From the NCBI RefSeq assembly GCF_002109385.1, contig NZ_CP020814.1, positions 498,001 through 562,000 on the forward strand: 64,000 bases of DNA, read 5' to 3'. The stretch is from Halalkalibacter krulwichiae. Lineage in GTDB: Bacteria; Bacillota; Bacilli; Bacillales; Bacillaceae_D. Both the position numbers and the translations under genes were made by a program. This document shows, piece by piece, positions 54,797 through 63,394 of the stretch; the stretch's first letter is position 1; the number at the start of each line of letters is the position of its first letter. The notes under the pieces were generated by a model that saw only the letters and a list, made by a program, of their open reading frames with translations, did not search any database and had not been told where the DNA came from.

Positions 54797-55855
54797 TTGA
54801 GAGAATTTTATCATTATCTTCAAATTCTAAAGAAACGCAAAGAGAATAGTGGAGTGATAGCGACAGTAGTCAAAGTAGAGGGTTCAGCCTATCGCCATGA
54901 AGGAGCAAAAATGCTGTTTTTCGAGGATGGTACTCAATACGGTTTGATAAGTGGAGGGTGTCTTGAAGAGGACCTAAGCTTTCACTCAGAGGAAGTGCTT
55001 CATAGTTGTGAACCAAAAATAGTTACGTATGATCTAAGAGTAGAAGACGATCTTGGTTGGGGACTAGGGGCGGGGTGTAACGGAAAAGTAACGATTCTGA
55101 TGGAGCCTATTAGATGGAATAACTTGTTGGCAACTGTTCTGGAGGAATTAGAACAAGGGCATACAGTTGTTTCCATTCGTAAATTAAGTAATGAAGAAGA
55201 TAGATTTCAAGCGTTTTATTCTAGTAATGGGAAGTGGTTAGGTAATTCGCTTCAAAGAGAATCTGTATCTTTGAAAGCGACTGTGTTGGATTTTATTTCT
55301 TCAGAACAAGTATTAATGGAGCAGAATAAAATTGATTCAGTCTCTCATTTTTTATTCGAGCGCCTTGAAAGCAAAGAAAAGTTGTATATATTTGGTGCTG
55401 GTCCTGATGTCGAACCTCTAGTCAAAAGGGCAGCTGAGTTTGATTTTTGTCCAATTGTGATAGATCCGAGAGAAGATCGATGTCATTCTAAGTATTTTTC
55501 AGATGCTGCTTTACTCGTATGCGAGCATCCAGAAACGTTTATAGCCAAAAATCAAATTGAGTTTGATAGTTATATTGTCATCATCACCCATAGTTTTACT
55601 AGAGATCAACAGCTTTTACATCATTTTATTCATCATCGGCCTAAGTATTTAGGGATTTTAGGACCGAAACGGAGAACAGAACGGCTGTTACATCCTGAGA
55701 AAGTTCCAAGTTGGCTTCATTCTCCTATTGGTGTAGACATTTATGCAGAGGGGGCCGATGAGATTAGCATAAGTATATTAGCTCAACTAATTAAGGTTCG
55801 AAATCAAAAAAGAAATAGAAAAGATAGGAGAACGATTCAATCGACTGCGGTTTAA
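54797..55855 (+). CDS. pucA: XdhC/CoxI-family molybdoenzyme maturation factor
   Basis: The N-terminal XdhC domain shows GVIATVVKVEGSAYRHEGAK and LISGGCLEEDL, and a Rossmann-like C-terminal domain has LYIFGAGPDVEPLVKRAAEF and LGILGPKRRTERL. Such proteins insert sulfur into the Mo cofactor of xanthine dehydrogenase. The TTG at 54797 has GGAG 9 bases upstream. It ends 14 bases before pucB. Confidence 0.87.
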   Translation: MREFYHYLQILKKRKENSGVIATVVKVEGSAYRHEGAKMLFFEDGTQYGLISGGCLEEDLSFHSEEVLHSCEPKIVTYDLRVEDDLGWGLGAGCNGKVTILMEPIRWNNLLATVLEELEQGHTVVSIRKLSNEEDRFQAFYSSNGKWLGNSLQRESVSLKATVLDFISSEQVLMEQNKIDSVSHFLFERLESKEKLYIFGAGPDVEPLVKRAAEFDFCPIVIDPREDRCHSKYFSDAALLVCEHPETFIAKNQIEFDSYIVIITHSFTRDQQLLHHFIHHRPKYLGILGPKRRTERLLHPEKVPSWLHSPIGVDIYAEGADEISISILAQLIKVRNQKRNRKDRRTIQSTAV

Positions 55856-55869
55856 GAAAGGGTGATTAC

Positions 55870-56499
55870 TTGGAAAGACATCGGATAGCTGCTGTTATTT
55901 TAGCTGCCGGTACATCCAACCGTTTGGGGAGAAAAGCAAAGCAGCTGTTGCCTTTAGGGGAAAGACGGATTCTTCAACATGTAATTGATTTAACTATTCA
56001 ACAAGAGTTTGATCAAATTTTGGTTGTCATTGGTTATCAGGCAAAACGTGTTCAAAAAATGATTTCTCTACAAGGTGCAAGGCAAGCAAATTGGCTTGTC
56101 AACGATCAGTATCGTGATGGACAAAGCAAATCCTTTTTAATGGCGTTAGCTCATATAAATCCAATGATCCAATCTGTTATGTTCTTTCTTGGCGACCAGC
56201 CATTTATTAAGCATCAAACGATTGAGCAAATAAAGGCAAGTGGTTTGAAAAGGCAATTGAAGGAAGAGAAGCCTTTTGTCGTTCGTCCTTCTTATAATGG
56301 GAAAGTGGGGCACCCTATCTATTGGGGAAATCATCATTGTATAGACTTCGAGAGTGTTACTGGAGATGAAGGTGGTCGCTCGCTCTTTAAATTCATTAAA
56401 GTGGAGCAGATTGAGGTTGAGGATTTTGGAGTTGGTTTTGATATTGATACACCTAAAGATTATCAAGAAGCTTTGGCTCATTTAGAAAGGGTTCAATGA
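55870..56499 (+). CDS. pucB: molybdenum cofactor cytidylyltransferase-like NTP transferase
   Basis: The 209-residue enzyme opens with AVILAAGTSNRLGRKAKQLL, the nucleotide-binding signature of MobA/MocA proteins, and has FFLGDQPFI and GVGFDIDTPKDY. It would load CMP onto the molybdopterin for xanthine dehydrogenase. The start is a TTG after AAAGGGTGA. It ends the operon at a shared terminator. Confidence 0.87.
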   Translation: MERHRIAAVILAAGTSNRLGRKAKQLLPLGERRILQHVIDLTIQQEFDQILVVIGYQAKRVQKMISLQGARQANWLVNDQYRDGQSKSFLMALAHINPMIQSVMFFLGDQPFIKHQTIEQIKASGLKRQLKEEKPFVVRPSYNGKVGHPIYWGNHHCIDFESVTGDEGGRSLFKFIKVEQIEVEDFGVGFDIDTPKDYQEALAHLERVQ

Positions 56500-56583
56500 A
56501 TAGAGATAATAATTGAAGACTAAAAAACAGATCAATAAAGGTTGCAAAAACTACTACGAGGTGAATGGAACACCTTTCATTTT

Positions 56584-56619
56584 AAAGCCTGATACGAGAA
56601 ATCACTCGCATCAGGCTTT
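56584..56619. terminator. bidirectional terminator between pucB and pucR
   Basis: AAAGCCTGATACGAG (56584-56598) and CTCGCATCAGGCTTT (56605-56619) pair with one G-T wobble, serving both convergent genes. Confidence 0.85.
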
Positions 56620-56640
56620 GAAAAATCAGTTCTATGTCTC

Positions 56641-58311
56641 CTAAATACTTTGTTTTTCGTTAGCTGTGAAAAAGGATCGAATAAATATAGCAATTCTAAG
56701 TCTTAACGTTTCATCTGCCCCTTTGATTTCAATCCCTAATAGATCCTCGCATTTTTTTATTCTGTAGATGACGGTATTACGGTGAATATATAGGGTCTTT
56801 GCTGTCTCGGAGATTTGACAGTTGTTATTCAAATAAACAGTAAGTGTTTGAATGAGATCATCTTTCTCTTTATCTTCTGGATTGGCAAGTTCTCTTAGGG
56901 TCGATTTGTGAAATTCTTTTAATTTTTGTAGAGGAACTGATTTGAAAATTTCTGCTAACTCTTTAATTCTATACGTTTTAATAAAACGTTTTTTGTTTTC
57001 GCGATAACCAGATCTCAATGCGTCTACCGCTTCTTGAAAGGAAGTTGGAATTTCTTTGATCCTTTCGGTGTAATTGCTAACTCCAAAAGACATAGGAGCA
57101 TCCAATACATGATATAAATCGAGTTGAACTTCGGTAATAGCATCTACTATATTTTGTTCAACATCCTCATTATAAAAAGTAAAGCCAATTAAGATTGTAA
57201 AGAGGTCCCCTTTTGTAAATACTATGGAGCTTTCAAATTGTTTAGAAAGGATGGATTCTAGCATGTCATAGATTCGGTCTCTTCTTAAAATAAGTTCTTT
57301 TTCGGTTTGTAGTGGGTGTGTTTCTTGGTAAATGTCTGCAAGGGCATCCATTTTACAAGTAACACAAATGTATTGAAGTGATTTGGTAAGATCGTATGCC
57401 TTTCCTCGATTAATAATTTCTTCTTCGGTTGGAATCATTCCATCGACAAGATCGGAGAAGAACTCATTTTTTAACCTTCTTGAATGTTGCTCGAGAGCAT
57501 GATGCTTCATAAATTCAAATGAAATGACATTTGCAGCTTGTTCAACGGCGAGTGTAAAAGGAGATGCAGGTGCGAAAGTCTGCCCGAAGATAATAATATA
57601 TCCTTTTTGTTGATTTGTTGTGTTAATTGGGTAAATGGAGAATTCCTTAAGATCATCTCCAGAACTTTCTCGGGGGAGCGTTAAGACTTTGTAAGTATCT
57701 AAGTCTTCATGATGAATTTTCTCATGAATATGCCAGTAGATCTCAAAAAAAGCTTCTTTATCAATCCCTTTTGAATAAGCCATAATATCAAGACGATAAT
57801 TTAATAGAATGACTGGAAGGTTCAAAATAGTGGAGAGACTATCGATGATATTTGTAAAGCCGCCACCAGAAATAACAATATCGGTAAATTTACGATGAAT
57901 GTTTAAGGCATAATGTAACTCATGTGTACGCTCTCTTAAGATGCAGCTTAAGGCTTCGTTTAGCATATCTCCTAATGAATAGCTCAGTGGAATTTCAATA
58001 ATGGGGAAATTAAGCTCATTTGCCAATTCAATTACATTTTCAGGAATCACATTGAGAAACCTTTTCGTTTTAAGTCCTAATCCTGAACATCCTTGCTCGG
58101 CCATTTGTTTAACGAGATTAATAAGGGCATTTGGAGTATTTTTAATAGAATATGCCGTAGTTAGTAGTAGTTGTTCGTGATTTAAATAATCAATGATATC
58201 TGGAGCATCCATAAGGTTGACCGATTGAACTGTCTTTGTAATCCCTTTTTCACCTGCTACCACGGCAGCATCTTTAAAAGTAGGTAATTCTAAAATATCT
58301 ATTAACCTCAT
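56641..58311 (-). CDS. pucR: purine catabolism regulator PucR
   Basis: The 556-residue regulator has the PucR N-terminal domain (LIDILELPTFKDAAVVAGEK, then NHEQLLLTTAYSI), a GGDEF-like middle and the C-terminal HTH YIHRNTVIYRIKKCEDLLGI. In B. subtilis PucR activates the puc genes with allantoin-type inducers. AAGGAG with 8-base spacing favours ATG 58311 over the GTG at 58320. It diverges from the uraD-pucM genes and is surrounded by its likely targets. Confidence 0.9.
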   Translation of the reverse strand: MRLIDILELPTFKDAAVVAGEKGITKTVQSVNLMDAPDIIDYLNHEQLLLTTAYSIKNTPNALINLVKQMAEQGCSGLGLKTKRFLNVIPENVIELANELNFPIIEIPLSYSLGDMLNEALSCILRERTHELHYALNIHRKFTDIVISGGGFTNIIDSLSTILNLPVILLNYRLDIMAYSKGIDKEAFFEIYWHIHEKIHHEDLDTYKVLTLPRESSGDDLKEFSIYPINTTNQQKGYIIIFGQTFAPASPFTLAVEQAANVISFEFMKHHALEQHSRRLKNEFFSDLVDGMIPTEEEIINRGKAYDLTKSLQYICVTCKMDALADIYQETHPLQTEKELILRRDRIYDMLESILSKQFESSIVFTKGDLFTILIGFTFYNEDVEQNIVDAITEVQLDLYHVLDAPMSFGVSNYTERIKEIPTSFQEAVDALRSGYRENKKRFIKTYRIKELAEIFKSVPLQKLKEFHKSTLRELANPEDKEKDDLIQTLTVYLNNNCQISETAKTLYIHRNTVIYRIKKCEDLLGIEIKGADETLRLRIAIFIRSFFTANEKQSI

Positions 58312-58730
58312 TTTCCTCACTCCTTCATCTAATCATCAAATCTCTTGTGAATAATGTACAAGAAAAATGACTCATCGAAAACTTTCTCGTTAGAAAATCT
58401 TACGAATTTTATATGTGAATTGGTTAATTCATACAAAGTAGCAATAAGATAAAAGGTTTCTTCATTCGTTAAACATTGTTAAAGACTGCTATTTAATCTG
58501 ACAATCGAGCCAAGGGTTAGAGTTAAGTTTGCAGGCCTATGTATCGTTAAACAATCACGTCAACCCTATATAGGAGGGTAGTGTTGGAAGAGATAAAGGA
58601 AAAATATATTTGTGCCAGTTAACTAAATGCAAGTAAAGTTTTTAGTTGTTATAAACAATGACTCAAACAGGATAGAACTTATATGCTGTGTGTATTCATT
58701 CATCTCAAAGGTAAGACGAGGGGGGCTTTA
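58312..58730. promoter_or_regulatory. pucR/uraD divergent control region with a PucR-box-like core
   Basis: TTGGTTAA at 58420-58427 equals the core of the Bacillus PucR box (WWWCNTTGGTTAA), though the upstream half fits poorly. At 58572-58578 AGGAGGG precedes GTG 58581 and a 13-codon frame (MLEEIKEKYICAS) ending at 58622, perhaps a leader peptide or a gene remnant. Nothing else coding was found in these 419 bases. Confidence 0.4.
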
Positions 58731-59237
58731 ATGAGTTATTCAATCGAAGATGTTAATAAAATGTCAAAGCAAATGTTTGTTGAAAAGATTGGTTCCGTAT
58801 TTGAACTTTCACCTTGGATTGCGGAGCAGGCATGGGAGGAGCATCCTTATGATCATGTTAATAGTCTGTACGAGGTAATGGTTAATAAGATGTATGAAGC
58901 TAACATGGAATTGCAACTTGGTTTGTTGAAAGCACACCCCGATTTAGGAACAAAGCTTGAAATGACCGATTCTTCCATAGGTGAACAAAGCGAGGCGGGG
59001 TTGAGTGAGTTAACAGATGAAGAGTACAAAGAATTTTCAAAGTTAAATCGTCTATATATGGATCGCTTTGCATTCCCTTTTATAATGGCAGTCAAAGGAT
59101 GCAATAAAGATTTAATTAAAGAATGCATGTATAAAAGAATTGAAAATGACTTTGATAAAGAGTTCCAAACAGCCTTAAGAGAGGTTTGTAAAATAGCCCG
59201 CTTTAGGTTGATTCAATTATTTAACCAACCTAATTAA
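58731..59237 (+). CDS. uraD: OHCU decarboxylase
   Basis: The 168-residue helical protein has the family motifs HPDLGTKL and EAGLSELTDEEYKEF. The His in HPD is the catalytic residue of OHCU decarboxylase, which makes S-allantoin. In B. subtilis this is the N-terminal part of PucL, fused to uricase; here it stands alone and no uricase follows. The ATG at 58731 after GAGGGGGG is chosen. HIU hydrolase follows 24 bases later. Confidence 0.88.
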   Translation: MSYSIEDVNKMSKQMFVEKIGSVFELSPWIAEQAWEEHPYDHVNSLYEVMVNKMYEANMELQLGLLKAHPDLGTKLEMTDSSIGEQSEAGLSELTDEEYKEFSKLNRLYMDRFAFPFIMAVKGCNKDLIKECMYKRIENDFDKEFQTALREVCKIARFRLIQLFNQPN

Positions 59238-59261
59238 ATAGACGGTTTAAGGAGGAGAAAG

Positions 59262-59615
59262 ATGGCAGGTCAATTAACAACACATGTGCTAGACATGAGT
59301 AGAGGTGTGCCAGCAGAAAATGTTTATGTGGTCCTTAGAAAATTAAAAGAGTGTGGCCAACTACATAAGGTTGCAGCAGGACAGACAAATAGCAATGGAA
59401 GGCTAGATCAACCATTAATAGCTGGTGCTTCGATGCAAAAGGGAATCTATCAGCTTCAATTTCATATAGGTAATTATTTCGAGAAATTTCCTATGGGCGA
59501 TTCTCCATTTCTAGATCTTGTGCCCATTCAATTTTCAATTTCAAATGAAAGTGAGCACTATCATGTTCCGTTATTGATTGCGCCAGGTGGTTACAGTACA
59601 TATCGAGGTAGTTAA
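59262..59615 (+). CDS. pucM: 5-hydroxyisourate hydrolase
   Basis: The 117-residue transthyretin-like protein begins LTTHVLDMSRGVPAENVYV (with the conserved His) and ends with YSTYRGS, the signature of HIU hydrolases. It acts right after urate oxidation and before OHCU decarboxylase. AAGGAGGAG precedes its ATG. It is co-transcribed with uraD. Confidence 0.9.
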   Translation: MAGQLTTHVLDMSRGVPAENVYVVLRKLKECGQLHKVAAGQTNSNGRLDQPLIAGASMQKGIYQLQFHIGNYFEKFPMGDSPFLDLVPIQFSISNESEHYHVPLLIAPGGYSTYRGS

Positions 59616-59638
59616 TAAAACGAGGGAGTGGAAAAAGG

Positions 59639-60631
59639 ATGCTGAAAAAGGAGAGAATTCACTTATTTTTAATTATGACCATCTTGCTAGCGGCTTGTGG
59701 TGGGGAAGGGGCTGGAACAGAGGAAAGCAATCTAGGAGAAGAAATGGATGATGTGAAGCTAGTATTAAATTGGTTCGCTAAAAGTCAGCATGGCGGAGTT
59801 TTTGCTGCGCAGGAGCAAGAGATTTTTGCTGAATATGGATTGAACGTTCAAATTGAAAATGGTGGCCCACAAGTATCTGCTATTCAAATTGTAGCTTCTG
59901 GTAATGCAGAATTCGGATTGGCTCATGCTGACCAAATTGTGATTGCGCGTAATGAAGGGATTGAGTTAGTCACGTTGGCTGCCACGATGCAAAATAGCCC
60001 TCAAGCTTTAATGTTTCATGAAGGCGAAGCGGTGAGTGACTTTGAAGATTTGAATGGTAGAACAGCCTACATACAACCTGGTATTCCTTATTGGGATTAC
60101 TTGAAAAGTCAGTATGACTTAAGCGGTGTAACGGAATTAGGGTATACGGGTCAACATGTTAATTTTATTGATGAAAAAAAATCTGTCAGCCAGGCATTTG
60201 TTACGTCCGAACCTTTTTTCTTAAATAAAGAGGGAGTTAAAACAGAAGCGATATTAGTATCAGAATCAGGGTTTGACCCGTATAATGTCGTGTTATTCAC
60301 GACGGAAAATATGATTGCTGAAAACAAAGACCTTGTCGAACGGTTTGTTAACTCTTTTGTAGAAGGTTGGGAATATTACCTTGAATCTCCTTATGAAATT
60401 AACAAAGTGATTCATGAAGTGAACCCGAATCTAACGTTAGAGGATCTTCAATTTGAAACGGATACGCAAAGGGGTTTTATTTATGGAGAAGAAGCGACTG
60501 AACATGGCTTTGGTTTCATGTCAGAAGTACGTTGGGAGACTCTTATTAATCAATTGTTCGAATTAGGTTTGTTAGAAGAGAAGTTTGAAACAAATGACAT
60601 CTTTACGACGGATTTTCTACCTTTAAACTAA
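59639..60631 (+). CDS. ABC transporter substrate-binding lipoprotein, NMT1/ThiY-like
   Basis: A lipoprotein signal (ILLAACGG) precedes an SsuA/NMT1-type domain: VKLVLNWFAKSQHGGVFAAQ, then a GNAEFGLAHADQI loop. The family binds pyrimidine precursors, riboflavin, sulfonates and similar small molecules. No permease or ATPase gene is beside it. In this place a purine or allantoin-like ligand is possible. A strong hairpin follows the stop. Confidence 0.83.
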   Translation: MLKKERIHLFLIMTILLAACGGEGAGTEESNLGEEMDDVKLVLNWFAKSQHGGVFAAQEQEIFAEYGLNVQIENGGPQVSAIQIVASGNAEFGLAHADQIVIARNEGIELVTLAATMQNSPQALMFHEGEAVSDFEDLNGRTAYIQPGIPYWDYLKSQYDLSGVTELGYTGQHVNFIDEKKSVSQAFVTSEPFFLNKEGVKTEAILVSESGFDPYNVVLFTTENMIAENKDLVERFVNSFVEGWEYYLESPYEINKVIHEVNPNLTLEDLQFETDTQRGFIYGEEATEHGFGFMSEVRWETLINQLFELGLLEEKFETNDIFTTDFLPLN

Positions 60632-60638
60632 ATAGAAT

Positions 60639-60682
60639 AAGAGTCTATTAAGATTATTAAGATGTTCTCTTAGTAGACTCTT
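60639..60682 (+). terminator. terminator after the binding-protein gene
   Basis: AAGAGTCTATTAAG (60639-60652) and CTTAGTAGACTCTT (60669-60682) pair with few mismatches; a short T stretch follows. TTGGTTGA at 60785-60792, between here and pucF, resembles the PucR box core. Confidence 0.75.
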
Positions 60683-60875
60683 TGTTTACGAAGTTAGAGA
60701 TTGCAACAGGAAATAGAAACTCACGAACTTAAGTGACACAAACAACGTGGCGGTGCGAGCTCAGATTAGTTAACGCACACAATTTTGGTTGAAGTTATTA
60801 TTCGTGTTATCCAATGACTAGTTAAGATAAGTCTTTTAAAATGGAAAAAATAAGGGCATGGAAGGGGTGGCGAAC

Positions 60876-62120
60876 TTGATCGCAACATACGAAATTGATC
60901 AGCAACGTTTATGGCAGACTTTAATGGAGTTAGGTGAAATTGGTTCTACTCCTGGAAAGCCGGAAGAAGGAGTAACAAGAATTTCTTTAAGTTTAGAAGA
61001 TTTAAAAGCAAGAAAATATACTATAGATGTGATGAAGGAAGCTGGTTTAAAAGTTCGGGTTGATGCCATTGGAAATATTATTGGAAGGTTAGAAGGAACA
61101 GATTCTTCTGCACCTGTTGTTATGACGGGCTCTCATATTGATACTGTGATACGTGGAGGGAAGTTTGATGGTGCTCTCGGTGTTTTAGGGGCAATCGAAG
61201 CGGTTCGCACAATTCAGGAAGCTGGGATTGAACTCGTTCATCCAATTGAAGTCGTATCGTTTACCGATGAAGAAGGGGTCCGCTTTGGGTCAGGATATTT
61301 TGGAAGCAAGGCAATGGTTGGAGGCGTTAATAAAGAGATGTTTGGTTTTACCGATGAGACTGGAATTACCTTAGCAGATGCGTTAAAAAAAGCTGAGTTA
61401 AACCCTAACGAATATATGTCGGTAGTTCGCAATCCCGAAGAGATCAAGGCCTATGTTGAAATGCATATTGAACAGGGGAAAGTACTAGAAGACCAGCAAT
61501 TGGCTGTAGGCATTGTCACAGATATACAGGGGCCTGTATGGATGGAGGTAGAATTTGAAGGGAACCCAGATCATGCAGGTGCAACACCGATGAACATGAG
61601 AAATGATGCAGGATTATCAATGGCTGAGTTAATGCTTGAAGTCGAAAAGATCTCGATAAACAATCAAGGTGTAGGAACGGTTGGAAAAGCCAGTTTGGAA
61701 CCGGGAGCTGTGAACATTATTCCTGGAAATGCGTTGTTAACTATTGACCTCAGACATGTTGACAAAAGGTACCGTTCAAACATGGTGAAAGAAGTTAAAC
61801 AGGCAATTTTAAATATTTGTAGAAAAAGGAAAATGAAGGCGAATATTGAAGTGAAAAAAGAAGTGGATCCAGCTACCTGCTCTGAGGAGATTATCGAGGT
61901 TATTCAGCAAAGTTGTAAAGAACTACACGTACCAACGATGAAAATGCAATGTGGGGCTGGTCACGATTCACTGATGATGACAAAAGTTACAAAGATGGGA
62001 ATGATCTTTGTTCGTTCTAAGGGTGGTGTTAGTCACAATCCAAAAGAATGGACGGATAAAGAAGATTGCGCGATTGGGACTCAAGTATTGTTAAATACGC
62101 TAATGAAACTAGCAAAATAA
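60876..62120 (+). CDS. pucF: allantoate amidohydrolase (M20 family)
   Basis: The 414-residue enzyme shows M20 metal ligands: His in TGSHIDTVIRGGKFDGALGV (with Asp), Glu-Glu in SFTDEEGVRFGSG, His in EMHIEQG and His near GAGHDSLMM. It converts allantoate to ureidoglycine with release of ammonia and CO2. GAAGGGGTGG (60861-60870) sets the TTG at 60876; the in-frame ATG 60858 has no proper site. Related carbamoylase paralogs exist, but the adjacent pucG supports allantoate as substrate. Confidence 0.88.
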   Translation: MIATYEIDQQRLWQTLMELGEIGSTPGKPEEGVTRISLSLEDLKARKYTIDVMKEAGLKVRVDAIGNIIGRLEGTDSSAPVVMTGSHIDTVIRGGKFDGALGVLGAIEAVRTIQEAGIELVHPIEVVSFTDEEGVRFGSGYFGSKAMVGGVNKEMFGFTDETGITLADALKKAELNPNEYMSVVRNPEEIKAYVEMHIEQGKVLEDQQLAVGIVTDIQGPVWMEVEFEGNPDHAGATPMNMRNDAGLSMAELMLEVEKISINNQGVGTVGKASLEPGAVNIIPGNALLTIDLRHVDKRYRSNMVKEVKQAILNICRKRKMKANIEVKKEVDPATCSEEIIEVIQQSCKELHVPTMKMQCGAGHDSLMMTKVTKMGMIFVRSKGGVSHNPKEWTDKEDCAIGTQVLLNTLMKLAK

Positions 62121-62141
62121 AGATAAGGAAAGGAGAATATC

Positions 62142-63374
62142 ATGGAGCCAGCTAATCAATTACATGTCCCTATTAGAACAATTATGACACCAGGTCCAGT
62201 AGAAGTAGATCCGCGAGTGTTACAAGCGATGTCTTCCTCTATTCTAGGTCAATTTGATCCTAATTTTACGTCAATCATGAATGAAACGATGGTACTGCTG
62301 AGACGAGTATTAGAGACAGAAAACCATTGGGCTTTTCCAGTTGATGGGACATCAAGAGCGGGGATTGAAGCGATGTTATGTAGTGTAATTGAAGAAGGGG
62401 ATAAAGTATTAATTCCGTCATTTGGTCGTTTTGGTGGACTATTGACGGAAATTGCCGAGCGTTGCGGGGCTGATGTATATGTAACGCACTGTGAATGGGG
62501 GCAAGTTTTTGAACCGCAAGATGTTATTAAACAATTAAAAAAAATCCAACCTAAAGTATTAGCGATGGTACATGGTGATACGTCTACTGGGCGAATGCAG
62601 CCGCTGGAGGAAATCGGAAATGCCTGTAGAGAGCTTGATGTTATTTTTGTTGTTGATGCAGTAGCGACAGTAGCTGGAACACCTGTAAAGACAGATGAAT
62701 GGAAGATTGATGGATTAATTACAGGCACACAGAAATGTTTGTCGGTGCCAGCAGGAATGGCTCCTCTAACGTATAATCATCGAATTGAAGAAATCTTACA
62801 GGAGCGTAAATCAATTGAAAGAGGTCTTAATTCTGAAAAACATCGTAGTAGTAGGAGAATTCGAAGTAATTACTTTGACTTGAGTCAATTGCAAGATTAT
62901 TGGAGTCCGACTAGATTAAACCATCATACAGAAGCTACGACAATGCTTTATGGTCTATATGAAGGATTACGTTTAATCTTAGAGGAGGGGTTGGAACAGC
63001 GTTTTCAGCGGCACCGCTTAAATGAAAAAGCATTAGTTGCAGGAGTTCAGGCGATGGGCTTGTCTTTATTTGGTAATGAACAGTGGAAACTTCCTACTGT
63101 AACATGTGTGAGGATCCCAGAAGGAGTCGATGGTGATTCAGTGCGAGCAATGTTGTTAAATGAGTTTGCAATTGAAATCGCTAGTTCATTTGGGTCACTT
63201 CATGGAAAGATTTGGAGAATTGGTACGATGGGTTATAGTTGTCAAAAACGAAATGTTCTATTAACGTTAGCTGGGTTAGAAGCAGTTTTAATTCGTCATA
63301 AGGTTAACATTCATTCTGGTGAAGCGGTTCAAGCCGCTTTAGATGTCTATCAGAATAAAAGTTTAGCTGTTTAA
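62142..63374 (+). CDS. pucG: (S)-ureidoglycine-glyoxylate aminotransferase
   Basis: This 410-residue PLP enzyme of the serine-glyoxylate aminotransferase branch has TIMTPGPVEVDPRVLQAMS at the start and the PLP Lys in GTQKCLSVPAG. It transfers the amino group from ureidoglycine to glyoxylate, giving glycine and oxalurate. It follows pucF by 21 bases and precedes the amidase by 20, so the three form an operon. Confidence 0.9.
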   Translation: MEPANQLHVPIRTIMTPGPVEVDPRVLQAMSSSILGQFDPNFTSIMNETMVLLRRVLETENHWAFPVDGTSRAGIEAMLCSVIEEGDKVLIPSFGRFGGLLTEIAERCGADVYVTHCEWGQVFEPQDVIKQLKKIQPKVLAMVHGDTSTGRMQPLEEIGNACRELDVIFVVDAVATVAGTPVKTDEWKIDGLITGTQKCLSVPAGMAPLTYNHRIEEILQERKSIERGLNSEKHRSSRRIRSNYFDLSQLQDYWSPTRLNHHTEATTMLYGLYEGLRLILEEGLEQRFQRHRLNEKALVAGVQAMGLSLFGNEQWKLPTVTCVRIPEGVDGDSVRAMLLNEFAIEIASSFGSLHGKIWRIGTMGYSCQKRNVLLTLAGLEAVLIRHKVNIHSGEAVQAALDVYQNKSLAV

Positions 63375-63394
63375 TGAGTGAGTAGGAGGATTTG

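Noticed and set aside
62249..62728. 159-codon open frame on the minus strand inside pucG
   Set aside because: Antisense to a conserved aminotransferase, Ser/Thr-rich translation typical of a shadow frame.
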